Assembly: GCA_034505495.1 (NCBI GenBank)
Contig: JAPDQV010000006.1
Span: forward strand, 63,545 to 127,544
DNA length: 64,000 nucleotides
From: a candidate division KSB1 bacterium
Lineage (GTDB): Bacteria; Zhuqueibacterota; Zhuqueibacteria; Residuimicrobiales; Krinioviventaceae
Direction: 5' to 3'
Part shown: positions 52,493 to 60,664 of the stretch, piece after piece
Numbering within the stretch: the first letter of the stretch is position 1
Layout: each line of letters begins with the position of its first letter
Notes under the pieces: model-generated
Databases searched by the model: none
What the model was told of the DNA's origin: nothing
What the model saw: the letters and a program-made list of their open reading frames with translations, nothing else
Translations under genes and position numbers: made by a program

Positions 52493-54148
52493 TTATTGAT
52501 TCACAAAAGCAGCGGCATCAGGGCGGCGCTTCTTTAAAAGTACAAAAAGCAATCTCTGCAGGGCCGCCGGCTCAAAGGTTGATTGCACATGCACCTCTAC
52601 CCATGCCGGAGCGTCGAGGAGTTTACGGACTTGATCAAACTCGACACTTTTTCCTGAAGAAGCGTAAAAAAGGACATGAATCGGTGCTTTTGTAATACGG
52701 TGAAGAGCGTTAAGCAGATATCGGTAATAGTCCCAACGTGTAGAGTCCTTATCGAGCGCCAAAATGATGCCTGCCAAATCCTTGGCAGCATAATCCACCA
52801 GAGGAGTCAACTCTTTATCGGTAGATAGACAAAAGACCGTTAAATAGCTTCCGTTTGCCGAATTGAGCGTCGAATAGCGAAAGTCGAGTTTACCGACTCT
52901 TTCAGTCTGCAGGGATTTCTGCGTCATGGCTTCGACAACTTGGCGGGCTTTGTCTTCATTTGACCCGATAACCAGAATGGTGCCGAGTTGTTCTGCGCGG
53001 ATCATTTTCGGTTCTGTTGTCTCAGAGGACGCAGGAAAATCTTCAGCCGATTCCTCTTCATGCATAGACACCGAGGGACGCGCAAAAGGAATCCTATTTG
53101 CGCGAGGAAAAATTTCATCTTCCTCAGCCGGCTCCGGCAGCAAAATGGATGGGGTTAAATCTTCTTCCTCTACCGTATCAGTTTCGGGTTCGCTCTCACT
53201 GCCGAAATCTTTGAGCACATGCAGAAAGCCGAGTTTATACAACTTGACGATCCTTTTCAAAGCGACGATTTCGTTTTCACGGCACTCGTCGATGATGCGG
53301 CCAAGGGTTCGCTCGCCGTCAAATAAGGTTAAAAATTCTCGTAATTCGGGATTCGTATCTTTTTGGGCTACGATTTGACGAAAATTCGTGGTAATAATGA
53401 CCACAGAATCCAAAGCAGGCAGTTGTTTGAGAAGCTCATTGCGCAAATCCATGCGTTTGACTCCTTGAAATAATATGCCCATATTGCTGAGCGACATCTC
53501 GTCTTCCGTGTTTACGCGGCCGAAAGACATCGTATAGACGCCGTTTCGCCAGCTCATCATTTTGAAAACCGCTTCTTCAGCATAAAGAGAACCGGTTTCG
53601 GCAGCAATCAAACATCCGTCGCGAAAAGCCAGACGACCTGTGGAACCGTTTTCGTTGACCAGCTGCAGGAGGCCGCTTCTCCGCTCGATCCCCATACTTT
53701 CGATGAGATCAATTACCGAATGATCTTCCAATCGGCCGAATGTTGATGAAGGATCAAGAGACGCTCGGCAGCGCTCTCTGCGGCGCCAAAGCATCTCTAC
53801 ACGCGCCACGATTTCCCGTGCATGAATCGGCTTGATGATGACGTCATCCGCGCCAAGGCGCAAACATGCCGTCCGGCTCCACACGTCGTTCTTTGAGGTC
53901 AGAAAGATGATTACGGACCGGCGGTGAAGCAAAGCCCTCTGCAGCTCGCGAAGAACGATCAAACCGTTGATCTTGGGCGCCGACAATTCACATAGCACCA
54001 CATCAAAGGAGGAAGCGGAAAGAATGTCCAGCGCCTCATCTTCCGAAACTGCCGACCGAACCCGAAATCCGGCCGCACTGAAATAATTTTCGAACAAACT
54101 GAGATTCGTTTGCTCGTGCTCAATAACTAAAAGCTCACGGGCGGCCAT
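52493..54148 (-). CDS. DUF4388 response regulator with degenerate receiver and GTPase-like C-terminal domain
   Basis: 551 residues. Receiver (1-125) with VIEHEQ, FDVVLCELSAPKING where E54 replaces the phospho-acceptor Asp, and T84 and K106 kept. DUF4388 (about 135-225): STFGRLEDHSVIDLIESM and MSWRNGVYTMSF. A winged-helix-like region (about 255-315) is followed by a long acidic linker (320-385). The C-terminal domain (about 385-545) begins GTILVIGSNEDKARQVVEAM and resembles a small GTPase without Walker A lysine or NKxD, like the separate protein at 50815-51330. First gene of the operon that continues through the glycan genes. Confidence 0.8.
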   Translation of the reverse strand: MAARELLVIEHEQTNLSLFENYFSAAGFRVRSAVSEDEALDILSASSFDVVLCELSAPKINGLIVLRELQRALLHRRSVIIFLTSKNDVWSRTACLRLGADDVIIKPIHAREIVARVEMLWRRRERCRASLDPSSTFGRLEDHSVIDLIESMGIERRSGLLQLVNENGSTGRLAFRDGCLIAAETGSLYAEEAVFKMMSWRNGVYTMSFGRVNTEDEMSLSNMGILFQGVKRMDLRNELLKQLPALDSVVIITTNFRQIVAQKDTNPELREFLTLFDGERTLGRIIDECRENEIVALKRIVKLYKLGFLHVLKDFGSESEPETDTVEEEDLTPSILLPEPAEEDEIFPRANRIPFARPSVSMHEEESAEDFPASSETTEPKMIRAEQLGTILVIGSNEDKARQVVEAMTQKSLQTERVGKLDFRYSTLNSANGSYLTVFCLSTDKELTPLVDYAAKDLAGIILALDKDSTRWDYYRYLLNALHRITKAPIHVLFYASSGKSVEFDQVRKLLDAPAWVEVHVQSTFEPAALQRLLFVLLKKRRPDAAAFVNQ

Positions 54149-54172
54149 GCTGCAGTGCCTTCTTATGATGCC

Positions 54173-54202
54173 TTTACAATGTATCGAAATTGTCCGCGCA
54201 AA
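54173..54202 (-). promoter_or_regulatory. Weak promoter candidate for the DUF4388/glycan operon
   Basis: Minus strand TTTGCGC ending at 54197, 18-base spacer, TGTAAA (54178-54173); in Bacteroidota terms TTTG-N21-TGTAAAGG. It begins just downstream of the terminator at 54213-54239 and would give a leader of about 20 bases to the ATG at 54148. Confidence 0.25.
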
Positions 54203-54212
54203 TCAAGCTGCA

Positions 54213-54239
54213 ATAAAAAAGCCGGATTTTTATCCGGCA
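54213..54239 (-). terminator. Intrinsic terminator after the anti-sigma-like gene
   Basis: A 7-bp stem (54222-54228 with 54233-54239), loop of four T, then a T-rich tract on the minus strand (complement of 54213-54221). It separates the sigma/anti-sigma pair from the DUF4388 operon. Confidence 0.82.
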
Positions 54240-54277
54240 TTCAGTAAAATGGAGAAACTTGAAATTAAATTCTTTTT

Positions 54278-54898
54278 TCAGACCGCGGAAGGGTCTGCGC
54301 TTTTCGCGATTTGAATAACTTTGCCGTGCAATTCCTTGATTCCGCACAAGGGAATGGATGCCTTGCCCTCGGCGGAGACATCGACCTCCTGATCGGCCAA
54401 TTTAAGCTTCCAGCCCGAAAAATTATCACAATTCGCCTGCCAAAGATACAGCAGCAGCTTATGATCCTGCAGGTCGCTCATGGCGCGGATCGTCAAAAAG
54501 TCCTGCAAATCTTCGCGGCCATAATCTGCAAGCTTTTCTTTTGCACCGAAACGGCTGCCGTTGGCATAGAATAACAGTTCGGTGAAAAATAGCCCGGCCT
54601 GCGGATTTGGCTCACTTGAGGCGATCGGTCTGCAAATCAGCAGACCATATTCGACCTCCGGAGAGGAGAGGCATTTGGCCAAATCGAGCACCTTGTTGTG
54701 CACAGGCCTCTGCAGTTCTTCATTAATTTGATCATACAGACTGCGAATGGCCTGGTAGGCGTTTCTACATTGAACACATTCGCTCAAATGACGATCAAAA
54801 TGTTGCTTGTCATCTGCCGTAAGTGGTTCTCCCAAAGCCGCCGTTTCAAACGCCCGCCCTTTTCGACATAATTCGTTTTTTAGAGTCTTGACGATCAT
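54278..54898 (-). CDS. Zinc-finger anti-sigma-factor-like protein
   Basis: 206 residues. The N-terminal 55 residues carry H37-x3-C41-x2-C44 in DRHLSECVQCRNAY, the signature of zinc-binding anti-sigma (ZAS) domains. The remaining 150 residues form an unrecognised, probably soluble beta-rich domain (VEYGLLICRPI, LLLYLWQANCDNFSGWKLKL) and there is no membrane helix, unlike many anti-sigma factors. The ATG at 54898 is taken over a TTG three codons earlier. It lies 92 bases after a gene that may encode a sigma factor and ends at a strong terminator, so the two form one unit. Anti-sigma function is inferred. Confidence 0.62.
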   Translation of the reverse strand: MIVKTLKNELCRKGRAFETAALGEPLTADDKQHFDRHLSECVQCRNAYQAIRSLYDQINEELQRPVHNKVLDLAKCLSSPEVEYGLLICRPIASSEPNPQAGLFFTELLFYANGSRFGAKEKLADYGREDLQDFLTIRAMSDLQDHKLLLYLWQANCDNFSGWKLKLADQEVDVSAEGKASIPLCGIKELHGKVIQIAKSADPSAV

Positions 54899-54990
54899 TT
54901 TCCGCAACGGTTATTTATTGTCGAGCCCAGCGAAACCATCCGCTTGTGTACTGACAATAAATACCGACAAAAAAAATATTTCACGGAAAA

Positions 54991-56076
54991 TTAAAGAAGA
55001 GCTTTCAATTGCAGGCGAAATTCTTTTTTGGCGACTTTGGCTAAATATTCAAAGATCGAGCGCTCGTTTTGACGATATTCGCGCTGGGTGAGATGCGGAA
55101 GGTAAAAGCGCAAATTGCGGAAATACGAGGAAGTATCCTTCTTTTGAATCAAATCGTAAAGAACATCTCGTAGAGCCTTGCTGTAGATTACCGCACGTTC
55201 TGGATCCAACTTGTTGGACTTTAGATATTGCGACGATATCTTGTCGTCGACTTTTTTCATAACGACATCGATATAGCTTTCGATCTCTTTGCTTTCCAGT
55301 ATGTCCTGCGGCGTGGGAACGTGTTCTTCGGCGGACAAAGTGTCTCGCGCCGACTCGAATTTGATCTTGCGGACAAGCTTGACGATCGCTTCTACCGGCA
55401 AAAAATTCTGAAATTCGTCGGAGTCATGAAGGTTTTTCAAAAGTTTTCGGATCGCACCTGAGACCGAATCGTTGGGGCTGTAGATGTCGATGAAGCGATT
55501 GTAGAGCACCTCTTCCGGAATGGGAGGACGATTCTTGCGCAAATAGGGCAGAATCTGCTCGACGATAATCGGCTGATTCAGCGCAAGATCGAGGCCGTTT
55601 TTATAAAAGACATATTCCTTTCCCATTTCGGAAAACACGGCCAGCTTTTCCGAACTGCGAATGGCAACCTTGATGTTGCGTACAATTTTAGCGCCTTCCG
55701 GATCTCTTTCACGAAAAATGCGTGACAGCTCCTGCTTGGTTTTTCTCACAACCAAACGGCGCGTCCAAATCATAACGTCGGCATCTGAAACAAAAGATTG
55801 TTCGGCAAATTTCGGCTCATAATATCGTTTCAGCTGCAGAAAAGTGCCGTCTTCGTCGCAGGTAAACAGCTCTGCTATGCAGTCGGTTGCCAAGTCCTGA
55901 AGTTCAAGATCGGTATCGATCCTCTCCCCGGAGATTCGTTTGCCGATAATTTCTTGATATTTCAAATAGCCTAATGATATCTTTTGCATTAAGCTGATGA
56001 TTTCGATCAGCTGTGCCTGCGTATGGCTGCCGGAACAAACAGCTTGAATCAGTTGCTTCAAACTTTGCTTTTCCAT
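54991..56076 (-). CDS. Possible divergent sigma factor-like protein of unknown family
   Basis: 361 residues, not confidently recognised. It is largely helical. ELQDLATDCIAELF resembles the region 2 core of ECF sigma factors (DLxQExFLxxF), and WTRRLVVRKTKQELSRIFRERDP resembles the segment that follows. The C-terminal 80 residues are Lys/Arg/Tyr-rich (LRFYLPHLTQREYRQNERSI) and could bind DNA or polymerase, but no clear region 4 helix-turn-helix is visible. It is larger than an ECF factor (about 190). The downstream ZAS-type gene supports a sigma/anti-sigma pair. The ATG at 56076 is chosen; an open extension to 56163 covers a leader hairpin and is probably untranslated. Confidence 0.45.
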   Translation of the reverse strand: MEKQSLKQLIQAVCSGSHTQAQLIEIISLMQKISLGYLKYQEIIGKRISGERIDTDLELQDLATDCIAELFTCDEDGTFLQLKRYYEPKFAEQSFVSDADVMIWTRRLVVRKTKQELSRIFRERDPEGAKIVRNIKVAIRSSEKLAVFSEMGKEYVFYKNGLDLALNQPIIVEQILPYLRKNRPPIPEEVLYNRFIDIYSPNDSVSGAIRKLLKNLHDSDEFQNFLPVEAIVKLVRKIKFESARDTLSAEEHVPTPQDILESKEIESYIDVVMKKVDDKISSQYLKSNKLDPERAVIYSKALRDVLYDLIQKKDTSSYFRNLRFYLPHLTQREYRQNERSIFEYLAKVAKKEFRLQLKALL

Positions 56077-56139
56077 CCGATACAGCTTTCCTGCATGAAT
56101 CGTTTTCGATGCCGTTCCTTGTTTGCAATAAAATCGTTG

Positions 56140-56159
56140 CTGCATCCGGAACGATGCAG
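56140..56159 (-). promoter_or_regulatory. Leader hairpin upstream of the sigma-like gene
   Basis: Perfect 7-bp inverted repeat (56140-56146 with 56153-56159) with a 6-base loop, just downstream of the predicted promoter, in the leader about 65-85 bases before the ATG at 56076. It has no T-run, so it is not a terminator; it could be an operator or an RNA structure. Confidence 0.35.
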
Positions 56160-56161
56160 AC

Positions 56162-56191
56162 ACAGTATATTAGTATTTTTTTCTCCGCAAA
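56162..56191 (-). promoter_or_regulatory. Candidate promoter of the sigma/anti-sigma unit
   Basis: Minus strand TTTG (56191-56188), exactly 20 bases, then TACTGTGT beginning at 56167. The spacing is identical to the rocD, lpx and four-helix promoters. A TATACT overlaps at 56169-56164. Confidence 0.42.
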
Positions 56192-56310
56192 ACGCATACC
56201 ATCGACCGGCAGTTTTTAATGCTTTAACTGCTTTAAATACAATAAAGCAATAATGCTTATTACTAGAGTCGTCTCAGAAGAATCGTACCCAAGCGAAACA
56301 GTGTATCACA

Positions 56311-56346
56311 ATAAAACAAAAAAGGCGAACTCTGAGGTTCGCCTTT
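56311..56346 (-). terminator. Intrinsic terminator after the NtrC-type regulator gene
   Basis: A 10-bp stem (56321-56330 with 56337-56346), 6-base loop, followed on the minus strand by TTTGTTTTAT (complement of 56311-56320). It lies 20 bases past the regulator's stop codon. Confidence 0.88.
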
Positions 56347-56366
56347 CTGCGAGTAGAAAAACCAAA

Positions 56367-57752
56367 TCACGAATTTTTTATCATCGGCAGGCCGTACTTT
56401 TTTGCTTTGCGGTAGATGGTCGCGCGGCCGATTCCAAGTTGCTTGGCCGTTTTCGAGATGTTGCCCTCGCATTCCAAAAGTGCCTGACGCAAAGCCTGTT
56501 CTTCCAATTTCTCGATCCAGCTGGCAAGCTTGTTGTCCGATTCATAAATACGCTTTTCACCCAAAGCTCGAACAGCAGGCGGCAGATCTTTTGCAGTAAT
56601 CTCATCGCCGTTGGCCAACACGACCGCCCGTTCCATGGCATTCTCCAGCTCGCGTACATTGCCCGGCCAGTTATAGGCCATCAGCAGTTCCAAAGCATCC
56701 GGTGAAATGCCTTCGATGTGTTTTCCTTCCTGTTCGTTGAATTTCTTTAAAAAGTGTGCCGCCAGTAAAGGTATGTCTTCTTTTCGTTCGCGCAAGGGCG
56801 GCAGTTTGATGGGAAACACCGAGATGCGATAATATAAATCTTCGCGAAAGTTGCCTGCCTTCATTTCCTCTTCCAAATCCTTGTTGGTTGCGGAAATGAC
56901 GCGTACGTTGACCTTGATCAGCTCGTTGCCGCCGACCCGCTCGAACTCGCGCTCCTGCAGAATGCGCAAAATTTTTGACTGCGTTGCCGGGGTCATCAAG
57001 CCGATTTCGTCGAGAAAGATGGTGCCGCCGTCCGCCTGTTCGAATTTGCCGATCCTTCTGCCGGATGCGCCGGTAAAACTGCCCTTCTCATGTCCGAAAA
57101 GCTCGCTTTCGAGCAGCGACTCCGGCAGTGCCGAACAGTTTACAGCCACAAACGGCTTGTTTGCCCTGGTCTTGGAATGGAAATGAATCGCCCTGGCAAT
57201 CAGCTCTTTTCCGGTGCCGCTCTCGCCTTGAATCAGCACGGTAACGTTGCTGTTGACCACCTTTTCGACAGCCCGAAAGACATCCTGCATGATGCCGCTC
57301 TGACCGATGATGTTGTGAAATCCATACTTGTTCTTCAGCTCGGAACGGAGCTCGCTTACCTCTTTCTGCAGCGAACTATTCAGCAGGGCGTTTTGTACGG
57401 TGACCAACAGGCGCTCGCGCGCAAAAGGCTTGGTCAGAAAATCATAAGCGCCGAGCTTCATCGAATTGACCGCCCGCTCGATGGTGCCGTGTGCGGTCAT
57501 CATGATCACCGGCAATCGAGGTTCCTCTTCTTTGATTCGCTTAAGCGTCTCGATTCCGTCGATGCCCGGCATCTGAATGTCTAAAAGCACCAAATCGGGC
57601 AAGTCCTCTTTGATCAACTTGAGGCAGGCTTCTCCGCTCAGCGCGGTGCTTACTTCGTATTTCCGCTCCTTGCGAAGACTCGCCTCGATCATCTTGCAGA
57701 TGTTCTTATCGTCATCGACGATCAATATAAGCGGACGTTCCCTCTCTTCCAC
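56367..57752 (-). CDS. NtrC-family sigma54-dependent response regulator
   Basis: 461 residues: receiver (1-120) with intact acidic pocket IVDDD and phospho-acceptor D58 in LVLLDIQMPGIDG; AAA+ domain (about 145-380) with Walker A GESGTGKELIAR, the sigma54-contact loop written GSFTGA instead of GAFTGA, and Walker B GGTIFLDEIG; and a C-terminal Fis-type helix-turn-helix (NISKTAKQLGIGRATIYRKA). It should activate sigma54 promoters after phosphorylation by an unlinked kinase, as none is nearby. The start is GTG at 57750-57752, with AAGGAG seven bases upstream. It has its own promoter and terminator. Its intact receiver contrasts with the two DUF4388 regulators. Confidence 0.95.
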   Translation of the reverse strand: MEERERPLILIVDDDKNICKMIEASLRKERKYEVSTALSGEACLKLIKEDLPDLVLLDIQMPGIDGIETLKRIKEEEPRLPVIMMTAHGTIERAVNSMKLGAYDFLTKPFARERLLVTVQNALLNSSLQKEVSELRSELKNKYGFHNIIGQSGIMQDVFRAVEKVVNSNVTVLIQGESGTGKELIARAIHFHSKTRANKPFVAVNCSALPESLLESELFGHEKGSFTGASGRRIGKFEQADGGTIFLDEIGLMTPATQSKILRILQEREFERVGGNELIKVNVRVISATNKDLEEEMKAGNFREDLYYRISVFPIKLPPLRERKEDIPLLAAHFLKKFNEQEGKHIEGISPDALELLMAYNWPGNVRELENAMERAVVLANGDEITAKDLPPAVRALGEKRIYESDNKLASWIEKLEEQALRQALLECEGNISKTAKQLGIGRATIYRKAKKYGLPMIKNS

Positions 57753-57799
57753 AAAGTGTCTCCTTTTAAAACAAACCGCCTTTCATTTTATGGCATAAA

Positions 57800-57828
57800 A
57801 TACTAATAAATAAAACGCTAATTTGCAA
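57800..57828 (-). promoter_or_regulatory. Candidate promoter of the NtrC-type regulator
   Basis: Minus strand TTGCAA (57828-57823), 17-base spacer, TAGTAT (57805-57800); with the preceding base it is CTTG-N20-TAGTATTT. The leader before the GTG at 57752 is about 40 bases. No sigma54-type TGGC-N8-TTGC element was seen here. Confidence 0.4.
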
Positions 57829-57854
57829 GTAATTTTTGTATGCTTATGATACAC

Positions 57855-58880
57855 TCAACCAAGCAGATTCTCAATACGAGACAATAATATCGACAGGTTT
57901 TTCCCTTGCAAAGTCATCCGCATCATCAGCCAATTCGACTCCACATGCCTCGATTCTAGCTTAACCCAGTCTTTCTCCGTCGTCACCACATAATCGGCAT
58001 TGACGATTCTGTGTGTCTTGTTAATTTTTTCGATGTCCTGATCTTGATAATAATAATGATCAGGGAAGATAATCTTTACAGCGATTACTATGCCGATCTC
58101 CTCAAGCATGCGGAAAAAATATTTCGGATTTGCCAATCCGCAAACGGCGACAACTCGACAATTTTTCAAATCACCGAGAGTCAGCACCTTTCCCTGCATG
58201 TCAACCGCCTCTCTGAAGCAATAGGAGGCGCATGCCCACGGTTTTGCCGACAACATCTGCCGCGGAACCTTTTCCAAGCTGCTGCCGCCGGTGAACAAAA
58301 CAAAATCCGCACGGCGGATGCTGCGAACAGGCTCCCGCAAAGGCCCGGCCGGCAGGCACCAACCGTTGCCGAGCGGATTGATGCTGCGCATTGTTATCAA
58401 ATCAAAATCTCGCGCCAGCCGCCGATGCTGAAAGCCGTCATCCAGCAAAATAACATCCGCTGCAAAGCGCCGGACCGCCGATTGAGCGGCGCGGACGCGA
58501 TCCTCGTCGACAATGAGGGGAACGCCGGGGCAGTTGCGTGCCAAAAGCAGCGGCTCATCTCCTGCTGTTTCGGCGTCCGTCAAAATATGATTTCCATCCG
58601 ATACAATGACTGTGCCTCGGCTTTTTCTGGCGTAGCCGCGACTAAGGATGACGACCTTTTTGCCCCGTCGCAGGAGCTCATTGGCCAGGAACTGAACCGT
58701 CGGGGTCTTTCCGGTGCCCCCAACCGTTATGTTCCCGACAGAGATAACCTTACAGGGAGGTCTGTAAATAGCAAACATCCCCTTATCATAAAAAAAATTG
58801 CGAAAGGCTACGACAAGTTGATAGAGCAGGGAAAGCGGAAACAGAAAAAGGGCTTTTCGCCTGGATTCAAACCAAAGCAT
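57855..58880 (-). CDS. lpxK: Tetraacyldisaccharide 4'-kinase
   Basis: 341 residues; inner-membrane-associated kinase phosphorylating the 4' position of the lipid A disaccharide. An N-terminal hydrophobic helix precedes SVGNITVGGTGKTPTV (Walker A), then LSRGYARKSRG, GDEPLLLA and LLDDGFQHRRLARD, all LpxK signatures. It overlaps the DUF374 acyltransferase gene by 14 bases and is the last gene of the Gfo/Idh-lpxB-DUF374-lpxK operon. Complete; normal length. Confidence 0.95.
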   Translation of the reverse strand: MLWFESRRKALFLFPLSLLYQLVVAFRNFFYDKGMFAIYRPPCKVISVGNITVGGTGKTPTVQFLANELLRRGKKVVILSRGYARKSRGTVIVSDGNHILTDAETAGDEPLLLARNCPGVPLIVDEDRVRAAQSAVRRFAADVILLDDGFQHRRLARDFDLITMRSINPLGNGWCLPAGPLREPVRSIRRADFVLFTGGSSLEKVPRQMLSAKPWACASYCFREAVDMQGKVLTLGDLKNCRVVAVCGLANPKYFFRMLEEIGIVIAVKIIFPDHYYYQDQDIEKINKTHRIVNADYVVTTEKDWVKLESRHVESNWLMMRMTLQGKNLSILLSRIENLLG

Positions 58881-59526
58881 CCGCTTTCTCCTGGAGGCGG
58901 TTCATCGCCTCCTCGAGACGACGACGTTCCCGCTCGAATTCTTCCGGAGTCGAGGTTCGAGGAATAGTGACGGGTTCGCCGTAAAGCAGGAGGAGGCGCG
59001 AAAAGGGCTTCCATAGCGTAAATCGATCCCAAGAATCAAAGACTATGGGGCGCGAAGCAGCAAAAGTCAAGGGAAGCACCAAAGCGCCGCTCCTCTGAGC
59101 CAGCATTACGGCTCCCGGTTTCATCTCCATCCGCGGGCCTTGCGGGCCGTCAGGTAAAATCGTGCAGTGATCGCCCTGCTTCAAATGGCGCAGCATATCA
59201 TGAAACGCCTTTCTTCCGCCGCGGGTACTCGAGCCGCGCACGGTGCGATAGCCCAAGCGTATAGTGGTCCTGGCAATGACCTCCCCGTCACCGTGCTCGC
59301 TGACCATCGCCACAATTTTTTGTCCGCGGTGCACATAAAGAGGTAAAATCATGCGTCCATGCCAAACGAGATAAAGAATGGGTCTCCCACTCGCCAGAGC
59401 CAGATCGAGAGCGCGGCGGTTTTGAATTCGGATTCTACCCAATCGGCACCACAGCAAAACGATCAACCAGGCAATCTTGCCGGCAAGGTACCGCAACAGT
59501 TCCCGCTTTTGCCGTTTAGTAAGCAT
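58867..59526 (-). CDS. DUF374 lysophospholipid acyltransferase-like protein
   Basis: 219 residues with one N-terminal hydrophobic segment. LVWHGRMILPLY (conserved His), SEHGDGEVIARTTIRLG, RGSSTRGGRKAF and ILPDGPQGPRMEMKPGAVML are diagnostic of DUF374, a family of probable acyltransferases commonly found next to lipid A genes. It could add an acyl chain during lipid A assembly; the exact reaction is not established. Coupled to lpxB by an 11-base overlap and to lpxK by 14. Confidence 0.88.
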   Translation of the reverse strand: MLTKRQKRELLRYLAGKIAWLIVLLWCRLGRIRIQNRRALDLALASGRPILYLVWHGRMILPLYVHRGQKIVAMVSEHGDGEVIARTTIRLGYRTVRGSSTRGGRKAFHDMLRHLKQGDHCTILPDGPQGPRMEMKPGAVMLAQRSGALVLPLTFAASRPIVFDSWDRFTLWKPFSRLLLLYGEPVTIPRTSTPEEFERERRRLEEAMNRLQEKADALV

Positions 59527-60664
59527 ACCGTTTTTCCTGCAGCATCTCTAAAATTAATGATGCAGTACGAACCGATGCGCCGGGTGTGCCGAGAAGCCCC
59601 TTAACTCCAGCCAAGGATGATTTTATCTCCTGACGATAAGCCGCATCAAAGAGAAGACGTTCGATTTCCGGCAGGATGCGATCAGGAACGGCATCACCCT
59701 GTACAAATTCTTTGACAATTTCTCTTCCGGCTACAATGTTGACCAAGCCGATATGCGGAATTTTAACCACGCGCTTGCCGATCGCAAAGGAAAGCGGTGA
59801 GACTTTATAAACCAAGCAAAAAGGCGTTTCGAAGCAGGCGGCTTCCAATGTGCTGGTGCCCGACTTGACGACTGCGGCGTCTGCGTAGGCCATCAACTCG
59901 TAGGCGCAACCCGGCACCAAACGGACTGGAAAGCCTTTCACCCGTGCTTCCATTTTCTGCTTGGAAATGGTTTCTGCAACGCTGACCGCGACCTGCAGCT
60001 TGGGATACTGACTCTTGAGCTGCTCAGCGGTTTTCAGCAGCATAGGCAATAACCGATCGATTTCCTGCATGCGGCTGCCGGGGAAAACCGCCAGCAGGGG
60101 AGCGTTTTCATCGAGGTCATACCAACGAAAAAACTCTTGCCGCGAGAGGGTAATCTGCAGGCCGTCCATTAGAGGGTGGCCGACAAAGCGGGCATCGATG
60201 CCGTAGCGTCGGAAAAAATCCACCTCGAAAGGAAAAATCACCGCCATGCGGTCGACAAAAGCAGCCATTTTTTGTGCGCGGCTTTCATGCCATGCCCAGA
60301 CCTGGGGTGCGATGTAGTAAAAGACCGGTGTGCCCAAGGCTTTGAGCCGTTTGCCCAGCCGAAGATTAAAGCCCGGATAGTCGATCAAAACAGCCAGTTC
60401 CGGTTGTTCTTCCCTGGCGTAATGCATGACTTCCGCAAAGGTGCGCCGAATTTTACCTAAATGGCGCACGACTTCGGCAAAGCCCATAAAACAGGTTTCC
60501 CTGATGTGACGGATGAGCGTCATACCTGCCGCCTGCATCCGGTCCCCTCCGATGCCCGCGATTTTGAGTGAGGGGTCAGCTGCCAGCAGCGCTTCGATTA
60601 ACTTTCCGCCGTGCAGATCCCCCGAAGCCTCCCCCGCAATAACGAGCAGTTTCCTCCCGCTCAT
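59516..60664 (-). CDS. lpxB: Lipid-A-disaccharide synthase
   Basis: 382 residues, GT19 family; joins UDP-diacylglucosamine and lipid X to form the lipid A disaccharide at the inner membrane. The N-terminus LLVIAGEASGDLHGGKLI, YIAPQVWAWHESRAQ, AVFPGSRMQEIDRLLP and VKSGTSTLEAACFETPF are signature segments. The ATG shares ATGA with the end of the Gfo/Idh gene. With lpxK downstream it covers two late steps; lpxA, lpxC, lpxD and lpxH are not in the window. Confidence 0.96.
   Translation of the reverse strand: MSGRKLLVIAGEASGDLHGGKLIEALLAADPSLKIAGIGGDRMQAAGMTLIRHIRETCFMGFAEVVRHLGKIRRTFAEVMHYAREEQPELAVLIDYPGFNLRLGKRLKALGTPVFYYIAPQVWAWHESRAQKMAAFVDRMAVIFPFEVDFFRRYGIDARFVGHPLMDGLQITLSRQEFFRWYDLDENAPLLAVFPGSRMQEIDRLLPMLLKTAEQLKSQYPKLQVAVSVAETISKQKMEARVKGFPVRLVPGCAYELMAYADAAVVKSGTSTLEAACFETPFCLVYKVSPLSFAIGKRVVKIPHIGLVNIVAGREIVKEFVQGDAVPDRILPEIERLLFDAAYRQEIKSSLAGVKGLLGTPGASVRTASLILEMLQEKRYAY

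Noticed and set aside
56077..56163. 29-residue N-terminal extension of the sigma-like protein
   Set aside because: It would start within the predicted promoter/start-point region and include the leader hairpin; the internal ATG at 56076 begins a more protein-like helix.
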